Below the pieces are notes generated by a model. It searched no databases, was not told the origin of the DNA, and was given only the letters and a program-made list of their open reading frames with translations. This document shows positions 14,205-21,776 of a stretch of DNA of 25,228 nt, piece by piece (position 1 is the first letter of the stretch; each line of letters opens with the position of its first letter). A program made the position numbers and the translations under genes. The stretch is from RGIG3178 sp964533965 (GTDB taxonomy: Bacteria > Bacillota > Clostridia > Christensenellales > QAND01), in contig CAZHNN010000025.1 in the NCBI GenBank assembly GCA_964533965.1, forward strand, positions 1 to 25,228. The letters are read 5' to 3'.

Positions 14205-15731
14205 ATGCATTTTATTATGTTGGGGTTATATGCCCTCGTTCTTTGCGTCACCGGAATTATCGGTGCAAAAAGAGCCAAAACAAGCAAGGATTTTATGCTG
14301 GACGGGCGACGGATGGGCGCCTGGATGACTGCGTTTGCCTATGGCACAACGTATTTTTCCGCCGTTCTTTTTGTAGGCTACGCCGGTAAGTTCGGCTGGA
14401 ACATCGGTGCTTCCTCTATCCTGATTGGCATCGGCAACGCGGTTGTTGGTTCCTATCTTGCCTGGAAAGTGCTTGCGAAGAAAACCCGCAGCATGACGCA
14501 CGAATACAACGTCGCCACTATGCCCGCTTTTTTTGAAGCACGCTTTGGTTCCAAGGCGATCAAGGTTGTTTCGGCGCTGATCATCTTCATCTTCCTGGTT
14601 CCCTATACTGCGTCTGTTTACCAAGGCATCAGCTATATCTTTGAACAAGTCTACGGTATACCCTTTGCGTATTGTGCGATCGCGATGGCCGTGTTGACGG
14701 CGGTATATCTGATCCTCGGCGGGTATTTTGCAACCGCTCTCTCCGATTTTATTCAGGGCATCATCATGTTGGCGGGTGTTGCACTTATGGTGTTCTTTGT
14801 GTTAAAGACGCCACAGGTCGGAGGCCTTTCGGAAGGGTTGGCCAAAATAGCCGCCATCAAACCATCGCTTGTTGGCTGGCCCAGCGGCAAGGATCTATTG
14901 ACACTCATTTCCATTGTCTTGCTGACCAGTTTGGGAAGCTGGGGAATGCCGCAGATGGTGCATAAGTTCTATGCGATCCGCGACAATAAAGCCATCAAGC
15001 GAGGGAGCATCATCTCCACCGGCTTTGCGCTGATCATCGGCATAGGGGCATATTTCACCGGCGTCTTCGGACGGCTGTTTCTGAACAACACAATTCCGAT
15101 CGATTCCATGACGCACGTGGCCAACATCGATATGGTGGTTCCGCAGATGCTCGTCATTGCACTTCCGAAGATTCTTCTGGGCGTTGTCGTGCTATTGGTG
15201 CTATCTGCATCCATGTCGACGCTGAGCGGCCTCGTCATGGTATCCTCCAGTGCTGTTTCAATGGATCTGTACAAGGGTGCTATGAAGCCTGACGCGTCGG
15301 ACAAAAAGACGCTGGGCTTTATGCGCGTGCTTTGCCTCATCTTTATTGCCGCGGCCACTGTCATCGCGCTGTATAAGGTACAGGCCATTGTAGCGTTGAT
15401 GAGCTTCTCCTGGGGAACGATTTCCGGATGTTTCTTAGGACCGTTCCTGTGGGGATTGCATGACAAAAAGACCAACGCCGCGGGCGCCTGGGGTGGTATT
15501 GCACTGGGGCTTTTGATCAACATTGGGACAGCCGTGGCAACCGGATTCGACGGCGCAAACGCGCCTCTTGTCGGCGGGATCGCGATGGTGGTGTCCTTGA
15601 TCTCAGTACCGATCATTTCCAGGGTAGCGCTTTTCATAAAGGGCAAAAAGACCGTGGATTCACAGCCGCTTGAAACAGCACAGCACTTGTCGCCCGACTT
15701 GGCTGATGCGATGAACACAAAGGCGGAGTAA
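14205..15731 (+). CDS. Sodium:solute symporter (SSS family)
   Basis: The 508-residue protein is a polytopic membrane protein of about 13 helices with the SSS signature GGYFATALSDFIQGIIML (172-189) and a conserved first helix (MLGLYALVLCVTGIIGAKRAKTS, positions 5-27). It should import a small organic solute with Na+ at the plasma membrane. SSS members carry proline, pantothenate, sugars, acetate and others; the sequence does not let me choose one. The frame is open from 14094, but AAGGATGG (14190-14197) before the ATG at 14205 and the family N-terminus support the shorter form. It is monocistronic between a consensus promoter and a strong terminator. The cytoplasmic tail (~480-508) is hydrophilic. 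Confidence 0.93.
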   Translation: MHFIMLGLYALVLCVTGIIGAKRAKTSKDFMLDGRRMGAWMTAFAYGTTYFSAVLFVGYAGKFGWNIGASSILIGIGNAVVGSYLAWKVLAKKTRSMTHEYNVATMPAFFEARFGSKAIKVVSALIIFIFLVPYTASVYQGISYIFEQVYGIPFAYCAIAMAVLTAVYLILGGYFATALSDFIQGIIMLAGVALMVFFVLKTPQVGGLSEGLAKIAAIKPSLVGWPSGKDLLTLISIVLLTSLGSWGMPQMVHKFYAIRDNKAIKRGSIISTGFALIIGIGAYFTGVFGRLFLNNTIPIDSMTHVANIDMVVPQMLVIALPKILLGVVVLLVLSASMSTLSGLVMVSSSAVSMDLYKGAMKPDASDKKTLGFMRVLCLIFIAAATVIALYKVQAIVALMSFSWGTISGCFLGPFLWGLHDKKTNAAGAWGGIALGLLINIGTAVATGFDGANAPLVGGIAMVVSLISVPIISRVALFIKGKKTVDSQPLETAQHLSPDLADAMNTKAE

Positions 15732-15783
15732 CCTAGCCAGTATCCTAAAAACAGAGAGTCAACCAATTTCAAAAAGAATCCCC

Positions 15784-15815
15784 AAAGGCGGCAGTGTTAC
15801 TGCCGCCTTTGTTTG
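15784..15815 (+). terminator. Terminator of the symporter gene
   Basis: A perfect 11-bp stem (15784-15794 with 15800-15810) closes TGTTA and is followed by GTTTG. It separates the symporter from the sporulation genes. Confidence 0.85.
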
Positions 15816-15862
15816 CATTGCTGCTGTTGCACAGCGCATATACATCATCAACGGGTGATGCT

Positions 15863-16891
15863 ATGCGGATACGGAAAAAAAGGAAGAATATTGGGATAAG
15901 GCGTTTGCAGAGGGCGAGGCGAACCCACTTTTTCGTCCTGTCCCCCCATGCTTTGCTGCGGGTGGCATGCGCTGTTCTTGCATTCTTGCTTCTGATTGGG
16001 ATTTTTTCCTTCCTGTTTTTCAGACCAAAAGGACATCCGACATCCAAGGTCACCATCAAGGTGTATGATCACCGCAAGGACCAGGTTGTCTTGATGGATA
16101 TGGAGGAATATATCACCAGCGTCGTGGCGGGAGAAATGCCTATCAGTTACGAGAGCGAGGCGCTCAAAGCGCAGGCGGTGGCCGCACGCACCTATGCCTA
16201 CCGTAAAATGCTGCAAAACCCAAACGGTGATAAAAGCGGCGCGTCTGTATGCACGGACAGCGGTCACTGTCAGGCATATAGCGACCTTGCAAGCAGAAAA
16301 GAAAGATGGGGCAATAACTTTGATGCGAATGAAGCAAAACTGGAACAGGCAGTTTGTGATACAGCCGGGATCATCATGACCTACGGCGGCAAGCCGATTG
16401 ACGCATTGTATTTTTCCACCTCGGGCGGGCGCACGGAAGATGTGGAAAACGTATACAGCGAAGCGTTGCCATACCTTCGAGGCGTGGATAGCCCCGGGGA
16501 AGAGGACGCTCCCCGGTATGAAAATACCGTGACCGTTAAGGTCACGGAATTCATAAAAGCAATCAAAGCGGCCAATAAAAAAGTGAGTGTGACGGCAAAG
16601 AATCTGGCGAAGAATATCAAGGAACCGGTGCGGTTCTCGTCGGGTCGTGTCGATTCGATCAAGATCGGCTCCGTGGCGTTTACCGGCAAGGACATCAGCC
16701 GTTTGTTCGCTTTGGGAACGACATATTTTTCCATTTCTGTGCAGGGGCAGGAAGTGATCATAACCACACATGGATATGGTCACGGCGTAGGCATGAGCCA
16801 GGTGGGCGCTAACGCGATGGCAAAGGGAAAAAGTACCTTTCAAGAGATTCTTTGTCACTACTATACAGGCATTGCGCTTTCAACCATATAA
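15863..16891 (+). CDS. spoIID: Stage II sporulation protein D (peptidoglycan lytic transglycosylase)
   Basis: SpoIID cuts glycan strands during engulfment of the forespore, acting from the mother-cell side with SpoIIM and SpoIIP. The 342-residue protein has a strongly basic N-terminus, one membrane anchor (31-53) and the SpoIID domain from ~64: MEEYITSVVAGEMP with the catalytic Glu91, ALKAQAVAARTYA (100-112), CTDSGHCQAYS (130-140), ALYFSTSGGRTEDVEN (181-196) and the C-terminal YGHGVGMSQVGA. The frame is open from 15794, but the ATG at 15863 gives the natural N-terminus, with GGGTGATG a weak ribosome site. It is followed after 76 bp by the spoIIQ-like gene. Sigma-E control is expected for the family; I see no certain sigma-E boxes. 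Confidence 0.94.
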   Translation: MRIRKKRKNIGIRRLQRARRTHFFVLSPHALLRVACAVLAFLLLIGIFSFLFFRPKGHPTSKVTIKVYDHRKDQVVLMDMEEYITSVVAGEMPISYESEALKAQAVAARTYAYRKMLQNPNGDKSGASVCTDSGHCQAYSDLASRKERWGNNFDANEAKLEQAVCDTAGIIMTYGGKPIDALYFSTSGGRTEDVENVYSEALPYLRGVDSPGEEDAPRYENTVTVKVTEFIKAIKAANKKVSVTAKNLAKNIKEPVRFSSGRVDSIKIGSVAFTGKDISRLFALGTTYFSISVQGQEVIITTHGYGHGVGMSQVGANAMAKGKSTFQEILCHYYTGIALSTI

Positions 16892-16967
16892 AACAGTATA
16901 AGTTATAGTAAATTTTCGTATGAAGCACCCCTTTCGCGGCAAAAATAGCGGTGAGGAGGTGTGTAAC

Positions 16968-17666
16968 ATGGACAATCGTATCAAGCGCCGCGACAAGAGG
17001 ATGATGGGGCGGTCACCCGTGGCGGTATTTCTGGATAAGCAGGGCATTTATCTTGTGATGTTGGCATGTCTTGCAATCATAGGCATTGCCGCTTATTTTA
17101 CGCTTGGAGGAAACGAGCAGGCAAAGACGCCTGGTCCCTCGGCATCCCAGCAACAAGCGGGCGCAATTCTGACGCCAAACCCGGTGCAGACCGAAAAGCC
17201 GACGACAACGCCGGCCACACAGGCTACGCCAACTCCCGCTAAGCCGGCGATGGCGGTAACGCAGAAGGCCATCCTTCCGGTGCAGGGGGAAGTGCTGAGG
17301 AAATTTTCGCTGACAGATCCGGTCTACTTTGAAACGCTCAACGCATGGATGATCCACACCGGTGTGGACCTCAAGTGTGCCGAAGGGACAGCCGTGAAAG
17401 CGTCACTGGACGGAACCGTGGAAAGCGTGAAGAACGATCCCGAAACCGGCTATACCATCGTGCTCAAGAGTGCGAACAACATCAAGACGGTATACGGGAA
17501 TTTGGCTGAACCGCAGAACATCAAAGTTGGACAAGCGTTCAAACAGGGTGATGTAATCGGTACGGTGGGCAAAAGCGCGCAGAACGTCATCAACGACCCG
17601 CCACATCTGCACTTTGCGTTCCTGATCAACGGCAAATACAAGGACCCGATTGCACAGTGCAAGTGA
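16968..17666 (+). CDS. spoIIQ: SpoIIQ-like M23 peptidase-domain protein of sporulation
   Basis: SpoIIQ sits in the forespore membrane and binds SpoIIIAH across the intermembrane space during engulfment. The 232-residue protein has a cytoplasmic basic tail, one membrane helix (26-46), a Thr/Pro/Gln-rich linker (50-98) and an M23/LytM domain (~100-230). Unlike the degenerate B. subtilis protein, the zinc site looks intact: His130 and Asp134 (HTGVD) and His213/His215 (PHLHF), as in clostridial SpoIIQ. The ATG at 16968 has AGGAGG (16954-16959) 8 nt upstream; an in-frame upstream ATG at 16920 lacks one. The position directly after spoIID is the usual clostridial order. A general cell-wall M23 endopeptidase is the alternative, but the anchor and neighbour make SpoIIQ more likely. 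Confidence 0.85.
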   Translation: MDNRIKRRDKRMMGRSPVAVFLDKQGIYLVMLACLAIIGIAAYFTLGGNEQAKTPGPSASQQQAGAILTPNPVQTEKPTTTPATQATPTPAKPAMAVTQKAILPVQGEVLRKFSLTDPVYFETLNAWMIHTGVDLKCAEGTAVKASLDGTVESVKNDPETGYTIVLKSANNIKTVYGNLAEPQNIKVGQAFKQGDVIGTVGKSAQNVINDPPHLHFAFLINGKYKDPIAQCK

Positions 17667-17686
17667 TCAAAAGACTTCGTATCCTT

Positions 17687-17715
17687 TCCCCCCCTTGCCA
17701 TGAGGGGGGGATTTG
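17687..17715 (+). terminator. Terminator of the spoIID-spoIIQ unit
   Basis: Seven C residues (17688-17694) and seven G residues (17704-17710) form a stem extended by a T-A pair, with a 9-nt loop, followed by TTTGCATTAT. Confidence 0.75.
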
Positions 17716-17768
17716 CATTATGATGTGATTGTGCGCATTACTGCAGGCACCTTTGGGGAGGTTTTTTA

Positions 17769-18062
17769 ATGCACATCTCGTTTATCCTGGCCATTATCGG
17801 CATCGTTGGATATTTTCTGAATCTGACGATCATCGACTATTTTGTCAAGGTCAAGGCTTTTCAGATGCAGGAAGAAAGCAAGGTGGAGCGCCGCCGCTCC
17901 AGCGAGAGCCGCAATGTCAAGAGCAAAGTGGATAAGCGGTTGATGAAAGAAGTACCGAAACTCAAATGGACCGTGTGGTTCGGTTCATCGATGTTCGTGA
18001 TCGGTGCTATCGGATTTGTATGGTCGCTCATCTATGCGATCTCATCGCTTTTCAAAAAATGA
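17769..18062 (+). CDS. Small two-helix membrane protein, function unknown
   Basis: I do not recognise the family. The 97-residue protein has a hydrophobic N-terminal helix (3-26), a highly charged central segment (27-66, rich in Lys, Arg, Glu and Ser, probably cytoplasmic coiled helix) and a second membrane helix (69-93). GGGGAGG (17755-17761) stands 7 nt before the ATG. It lies after the spoIIQ terminator and before its own strong hairpin, so it is a separate short unit. In many Clostridia spoIIID follows spoIIQ; this protein has no HTH and is not SpoIIID. A sporulation role is only suggested by position. Confidence 0.8.
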   Translation: MHISFILAIIGIVGYFLNLTIIDYFVKVKAFQMQEESKVERRRSSESRNVKSKVDKRLMKEVPKLKWTVWFGSSMFVIGAIGFVWSLIYAISSLFKK

Positions 18063-18104
18063 GCAACCAACCGTAGGAATGTTTGACCCGGACGAATGAA
18101 TTCT

Positions 18105-18141
18105 AAAGCTCCGCTGTTTGAATCACGGCGGAGCTTATTTC
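18105..18141. terminator. Terminator between the small membrane protein and the GT4 gene
   Basis: A 9-bp perfect stem (18106-18114 with 18128-18136) closes a 13-nt loop, followed by ATTTCG on the plus strand and TTTAGAATTC on the minus strand. It lies between convergent genes and could serve both. Confidence 0.72.
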
Positions 18142-18163
18142 GTTTGGCAGGAGATGTGCTGTG

Positions 18164-19345
18164 CTAGATCGCAGCCCGTCTGTGCTTGTGCCTTTTGATG
18201 ATATCCCGGTAGGCAAGATACACGTCGTCGATGACGCACTCCCAGCTCTTGGAAATCGTCATGCTTGCGTTCTCCCCCATCCGCTTCAACTCCTCAGGCG
18301 AACAAAGGGCAAACTTCATCTGTTGTTTGAGGCTATCCACGGTGTTCTCGCAAAGAAGCCCGTTTTCGCCGTGCGCGATTCCGCTGGACGCACCGGTATT
18401 TATCACCGTGATGGCAGGGCAATGCAGCGCCGCCGCTTCCCGCACAACCAGACCGGAGGTGTCGTACATCGAGGGGAAGACCAATGCTCGTGCATTGAGA
18501 TAAAGGGAGGCAAGCAGTTCACGGTCTTTTATGATGCCCGGAAAGACGACGGTATCCGATAAATTGGCGTCCTCTGTCATCTGCATCAATTCGCATCTGG
18601 CTGCCCCATCGCCCACCATCATCATCACAAAGCGTTCTCCCGACTCGGCAAGCTCTTTTACGGCTTGGAAGATCATGCGAAGGTTCTTTTGCCAAATATG
18701 CTGGCCAACAAACAAGAACAGCGGCATATCGGGCTTCAGGTCGATCACTTCATGCAGGCGGGATTTCACCACATCGGGATCTTCCGGCATACACATATCC
18801 GTACCGTTTGGCATGACCACAATGTGTCCGCGGTATCCATATTCACGAAGCGTCTGCACGGCGCCGTCGCTGACCGTCCAAACACTGTCCATCTGATTCA
18901 GACGGCGGACAAGGATGCGGATGCCCTGAAGGGAAAGATACTTGCTTTTGGTGTAGGCGTAGAAGTCGTCGTAATATTTCGAATGAAATGTCGCGATGAC
19001 CGGTATACGGCGAATTTTGCCCAATCGCAGCGCCTCAAGCCCCGCGGAAAACGGCGAGTGGGTGTGCACCAGGTCAAAATGCATGTTCTTCAGCTCGCTA
19101 CGATATTTGGAATCAAGCTCCGGCATTCCCACGCGATACGGCGGGCGGCCCAGAAGCGGAATGGAGCTATAGCTTACTACCTTGTATGACTCCGTGTACG
19201 TTACGCCCTTTTTGTCCGGCACAAACAGTGTGCAGTCCCCGTATTTTCTATTAAGCCAGTAGGCATAGTTGCGCACGCAAGTGACTACGCCGTCTGTTAC
19301 AGGCGGGTATGCATCATTGAATAGCGCAAACGAAAGTCGACTCAT
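18164..19345 (-). CDS. GT4-family glycosyltransferase, possibly glycolipid-forming
   Basis: The 393-residue protein has two Rossmann-like halves of a GT-B retaining enzyme: N-terminal NDAYPPVTDGVVTCVRNYA (10-28), HTHSPFSAGLEALRLGK (94-110), then VMPNGTD (177-183), LFVGQHIWQKN (211-221) and the donor-site block VFPSMYDTSGLVVREAAAL (289-307). The usual E-x7-E pair reads Asp295-x7-Glu303, a conservative change at the first acid. The N-terminal YPP-x2-DGV pattern is common in diacylglycerol glucosyltransferases and related lipid mannosyltransferases of Gram-positives, so glycolipid synthesis at the inner face of the membrane is a fair guess, not a proof. AAGGATG lies ~9 nt before the ATG at 19345. 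It is monocistronic and divergent from hydA. Confidence 0.88.
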   Translation of the reverse strand: MSRLSFALFNDAYPPVTDGVVTCVRNYAYWLNRKYGDCTLFVPDKKGVTYTESYKVVSYSSIPLLGRPPYRVGMPELDSKYRSELKNMHFDLVHTHSPFSAGLEALRLGKIRRIPVIATFHSKYYDDFYAYTKSKYLSLQGIRILVRRLNQMDSVWTVSDGAVQTLREYGYRGHIVVMPNGTDMCMPEDPDVVKSRLHEVIDLKPDMPLFLFVGQHIWQKNLRMIFQAVKELAESGERFVMMMVGDGAARCELMQMTEDANLSDTVVFPGIIKDRELLASLYLNARALVFPSMYDTSGLVVREAAALHCPAITVINTGASSGIAHGENGLLCENTVDSLKQQMKFALCSPEELKRMGENASMTISKSWECVIDDVYLAYRDIIKRHKHRRAAI

Positions 19346-19392
19346 GTTGTTGTCACATCCTTATTGGTAAACGCTGGCATTGGTAATCCGCG

Positions 19393-19409
19393 TTATGATT
19401 TTATCATAA
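19393..19409. promoter_or_regulatory. Palindrome upstream of the GT4 gene
   Basis: TTATGAT-TTT-ATCATAA is a perfect 7+3+7 palindrome 48 bp before the GT4 start. On the minus strand it contains TATGATAAAAT, a possible -10 region, so it may be an operator. The remainder of the gap 19346-19594 shows no gene. Confidence 0.4.
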
Positions 19410-19594
19410 AGATTGTGGTGCTGAATATCGAAAAAATTGTCATAAAAACAGTTGGATTTGCGCATTTTGTTTGTTCAGATGTAAAGATGATATGCTGCTG
19501 GCTGTGTCAGGCATAAATTCGCGAAATCTGATCGATCACTTGCTCTAAAATGAACCGGAACGGGCAAAATCACGAGGAGATTCCCAAATGTACA

Positions 19595-19624
19595 TTGACA
19601 GTAAAGCATAATGACGACTATAAT
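19595..19624 (+). promoter_or_regulatory. Consensus promoter of hydA
   Basis: TTGACA (19595-19600) and TATAAT (19619-19624) are 18 bp apart, the same perfect arrangement as the symporter promoter. The start is expected near 19631, leaving a ~100-nt leader that contains a small hairpin (CCGGC...GCCGG near 19692-19708). Confidence 0.8.
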
Positions 19625-19733
19625 GTGGAAGGCAGATTGTGAAATTTGGGTTAAAGTTTTTATCCGGCTGCCTGTGCTTTATTTTGTGCGAATCCGGCTT
19701 TGGCCGGTAAGGTTATCGATTAGGAGGAGACGT

Positions 19734-21470
19734 ATGGTTACCCTTAGCATTGACGGAATCAGTGTACAGGTTCCCGAGGGAACGATGGTACTGGATGCCG
19801 CCAGACAAGCTGGTGTTCGCATACCAACCCTTTGTTATCTCAAGGATATCAACAGGATTGGCGCATGCCGTATGTGTCTGGTAGAAGTAGAAGGCGGGCG
19901 TGCCCTTCAGGCATCCTGCGTATTGCCGGCTGCAGAAGGCATGAAAGTGCATACGCATACAAAGCGCGTGCTGTCTGCCCGCAAAACCGTGTTGGAGCTT
20001 TTGATCTCCGATCATCGCCGTGAATGCCTCTCCTGCCCGCGCAGCCGCACCTGTGAGCTGCAGGGATTGTGTGAGGAATTGGGCGTTGATGAAATGACAT
20101 ATAAGGGCGAATTGCACGAGGGCAAGTTTGACGATCTCTCGCCGTCCATCGTTCGCGATCCGTCCAAGTGTATCTTCTGCCGCCGCTGCGTTGCAGCCTG
20201 TGGCGCCGGCTCTCAGAAGATTTATGCCATCGGCATGATCGGCCGTGGTTTCAAGACGCAGATCGGATCCCGGGGACTTGCGCTCAACGATGTCAACTGC
20301 ATCAATTGCGGACAGTGCATCAACGCCTGCCCGACCGGCGCTCTGCAGGAAAAAGATGCCACAGAGATGGTTTGGAAGGCAATCCAGGATCCGAACAAAT
20401 ACGTGGTGTTCCAGACGGCGCCTGCCGTACGTGCGGCTTTGGGTGAGGAGTTCGGCCTTCCGATCGGCTCCCGTGTGACCGGCAAAATGGCGGCCGCCAT
20501 CCGCAGACTTGGCGTGAACAAGGTATTCGACACCGACTTTGCAGCCGACCTTACCATTATGGAAGAAGGCACGGAATTGCTGGAGCGCATTCAACACGGT
20601 GGCAAGCTGCCGTTGATCACCTCCTGCAGCCCGGGCTGGATCAAGTTCTGCGAGCACAATTACCATGACTTTTTGGATAACCTCTCCAGCTGCAAGTCCC
20701 CGCACGAGATGCTGGGCGCAGTCGTGAAGAGCTACTTCGCAAAGAAGAACAACATCGATCCCAAGAGCATCTACGTGGTTTCTGTCATGCCCTGCACGGC
20801 GAAGAAATTCGAAGCGCAGCGTCCGGAAATGGGCCATGAAGGTCTGCAGGATGTCGACGCGGTTCTCACCACCCGCGAACTGGCCAGGATGATCAAGCAA
20901 GCCGGCATCGACTTCGTGAACCTGCCCAATGAAAACTTCGATGAAATGCTTGGCGATTCCACCGGCGCAGCCGTCATCTTCGGAGCGACAGGCGGCGTAT
21001 GTGAAGCGGCGCTTCGTACCGTGGCGGATATCCTCACCGGCCAAGACCTCAAGAGCATCGATTATCACGATGTCCGCGGCGTCAAGGGCGTTAAGGAAGC
21101 AACGGTCAAGATCGGCGATCTGGATGTCAACGTGGCGATTGCCCACGGCGCAGCAGGTGCACAGGAATTGCTCAATGCGGTACGCAGAGGCGAAAAGAAC
21201 TACCACTTCATCGAGATCATGGGCTGCCCCGGCGGCTGCGTGAACGGTGGCGGACAGCCGCTCGTCTCGAGCAAGGTTCGCGATACCATCTCGGATGTGC
21301 GCATCCTCAGAGCCAAGGCTCTGTATGATGAGGATTGCGAGATGCCGATCCGCAAGTCCCACCAGAATCCATCCATTGCGAAGTTGTATGAAGAGTACTT
21401 CGAGAAGCCGGGTTCCCATGTGTCCCACGAATTGCTGCACACGCATTACACGGCGCGCAGCCCCCGGTAA
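19734..21470 (+). CDS. hydA: [FeFe]-hydrogenase, HndD/HydA-type catalytic subunit
   Basis: The 578-residue protein makes or consumes H2. In order: a [2Fe-2S] domain (Cys34, Cys45, Cys48, Cys62), a His-ligated [4Fe-4S] site (His94, Cys98, Cys101, Cys107), a 2[4Fe-4S] ferredoxin domain (Cys146/149/152/156 and Cys189/192/195/199) and the H-cluster domain with TSCSPGW (Cys298), MPCTAKKFE (Cys354) and MGCPGGCVNGGGQP (Cys498, Cys502). The C-terminal small-subunit-like tail ends in ELLHTHY. Ser299 replaces the proton-relay cysteine of the classical TSCCPGW. Serine here and the HTHY tail are, as I recall, features of HndD/HydA subunits of NAD(P)-linked or bifurcating complexes, yet no hydB/hydC-like genes flank it. 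AGGAGG (19722-19727) precedes the ATG at 19734. Promoter and terminator show it is transcribed alone. Confidence 0.96.
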   Translation: MVTLSIDGISVQVPEGTMVLDAARQAGVRIPTLCYLKDINRIGACRMCLVEVEGGRALQASCVLPAAEGMKVHTHTKRVLSARKTVLELLISDHRRECLSCPRSRTCELQGLCEELGVDEMTYKGELHEGKFDDLSPSIVRDPSKCIFCRRCVAACGAGSQKIYAIGMIGRGFKTQIGSRGLALNDVNCINCGQCINACPTGALQEKDATEMVWKAIQDPNKYVVFQTAPAVRAALGEEFGLPIGSRVTGKMAAAIRRLGVNKVFDTDFAADLTIMEEGTELLERIQHGGKLPLITSCSPGWIKFCEHNYHDFLDNLSSCKSPHEMLGAVVKSYFAKKNNIDPKSIYVVSVMPCTAKKFEAQRPEMGHEGLQDVDAVLTTRELARMIKQAGIDFVNLPNENFDEMLGDSTGAAVIFGATGGVCEAALRTVADILTGQDLKSIDYHDVRGVKGVKEATVKIGDLDVNVAIAHGAAGAQELLNAVRRGEKNYHFIEIMGCPGGCVNGGGQPLVSSKVRDTISDVRILRAKALYDEDCEMPIRKSHQNPSIAKLYEEYFEKPGSHVSHELLHTHYTARSPR

Positions 21471-21506
21471 CGGGAAAAGCCGCTTAAAAGCGGTTTGAAC
21501 ATATGG

Positions 21507-21543
21507 AAAGGCGGTATAGCCAATGGCTATACCGCCTTTTGTC
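21507..21543 (+). terminator. Terminator of hydA
   Basis: A perfect 15-bp stem (21507-21521 with 21525-21539) closes AAT and ends in TTTT. A second small inverted repeat (CCGCTTAAAAGCGG, near 21479-21492) precedes it. Confidence 0.9.
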
Positions 21544-21585
21544 ATGTGTTCACCGGAAAGCAATTCGGCTTGACCCAGCACCTCA

Positions 21586-21640
21586 TCTGCACCTTCGGGA
21601 TACCTTCCCCTAAAGGGCAAGGCTTTGGATCTCCCAAGCG
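21586..21640 (+). repeat. Degenerate palindromic intergenic repeat
   Basis: A hairpin CCTTCCCC-TAAA-GGGCAAGG (about 21602-21621, one C-C mismatch) with flanks CACCTCATCTGCACC and CTTTGG resembles a short repeat I recall from many Ruminococcaceae-like genomes (CCTTCCCC...GGGGAAGG-CTTTGG). The mismatch suggests an old decayed copy. Confidence 0.35.
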
Positions 21641-21667
21641 AAAAAGAAGATGCCAATTGACCAAATC

Positions 21668-21775
21668 AGCCGAAAGCGTCGCTTTCGGCTTACGCGTCAA
21701 ATGGCAACAATAACAAGTTTTGTAAAGAACAGGCAGGGGGTTATTCAAAGGGGGATGCAGTCCCCCTTGATATAA
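21668..21775 (+). ncRNA. Short structured element sharing 3' blocks with the 24.5-24.9 kb RNA-like element
   Basis: Ordered blocks: hairpin AGCCGAAAGC-GTC-GCTTTCGGCT (21668-21690), TACGCGTCAAAT (21691-21702), an AAC-rich segment, AGGGGG-TTATTCAA (21735-21748), hairpin GGGGGA-TGCAG-TCCCCC (21750-21766) and the end TTGATATAA. The same blocks in the same order occur at 24715-24881. It lacks the large 5' domain of that copy, so it is a truncated or minimal member. The hairpin GGGGGA...TCCCCC also lies just past the minus-strand permease gene and could act as its terminator. Confidence 0.5.
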
Positions 21776-21776
21776 T

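Noticed and set aside
15848..16858. 336-codon open frame on the minus strand, antisense to spoIID
   Set aside because: The plus-strand SpoIID domain explains the region; the antisense translation is rich in His, Arg and Cys and has no family features.
19588..19611. Seven-codon mini-ORF (MYIDSKA) with GAGGAG upstream, before hydA
   Set aside because: The hydA promoter lies inside it, so it would not be on the hydA message as I place the start; it is too short to support alone.
19625..19733. Rex operator in the hydA leader (TTGTGAAATTTGGGTTAA)
   Set aside because: The second half-site is out of register and mismatched against TTGTNAN-N-type Rex palindromes.
19713..21656. 647-codon open frame on the minus strand, antisense to hydA
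   Set aside because: It is the shadow of a high-GC-wobble coding region. The plus strand encodes all hydrogenase cluster motifs, and the antisense product has no recognisable domain.
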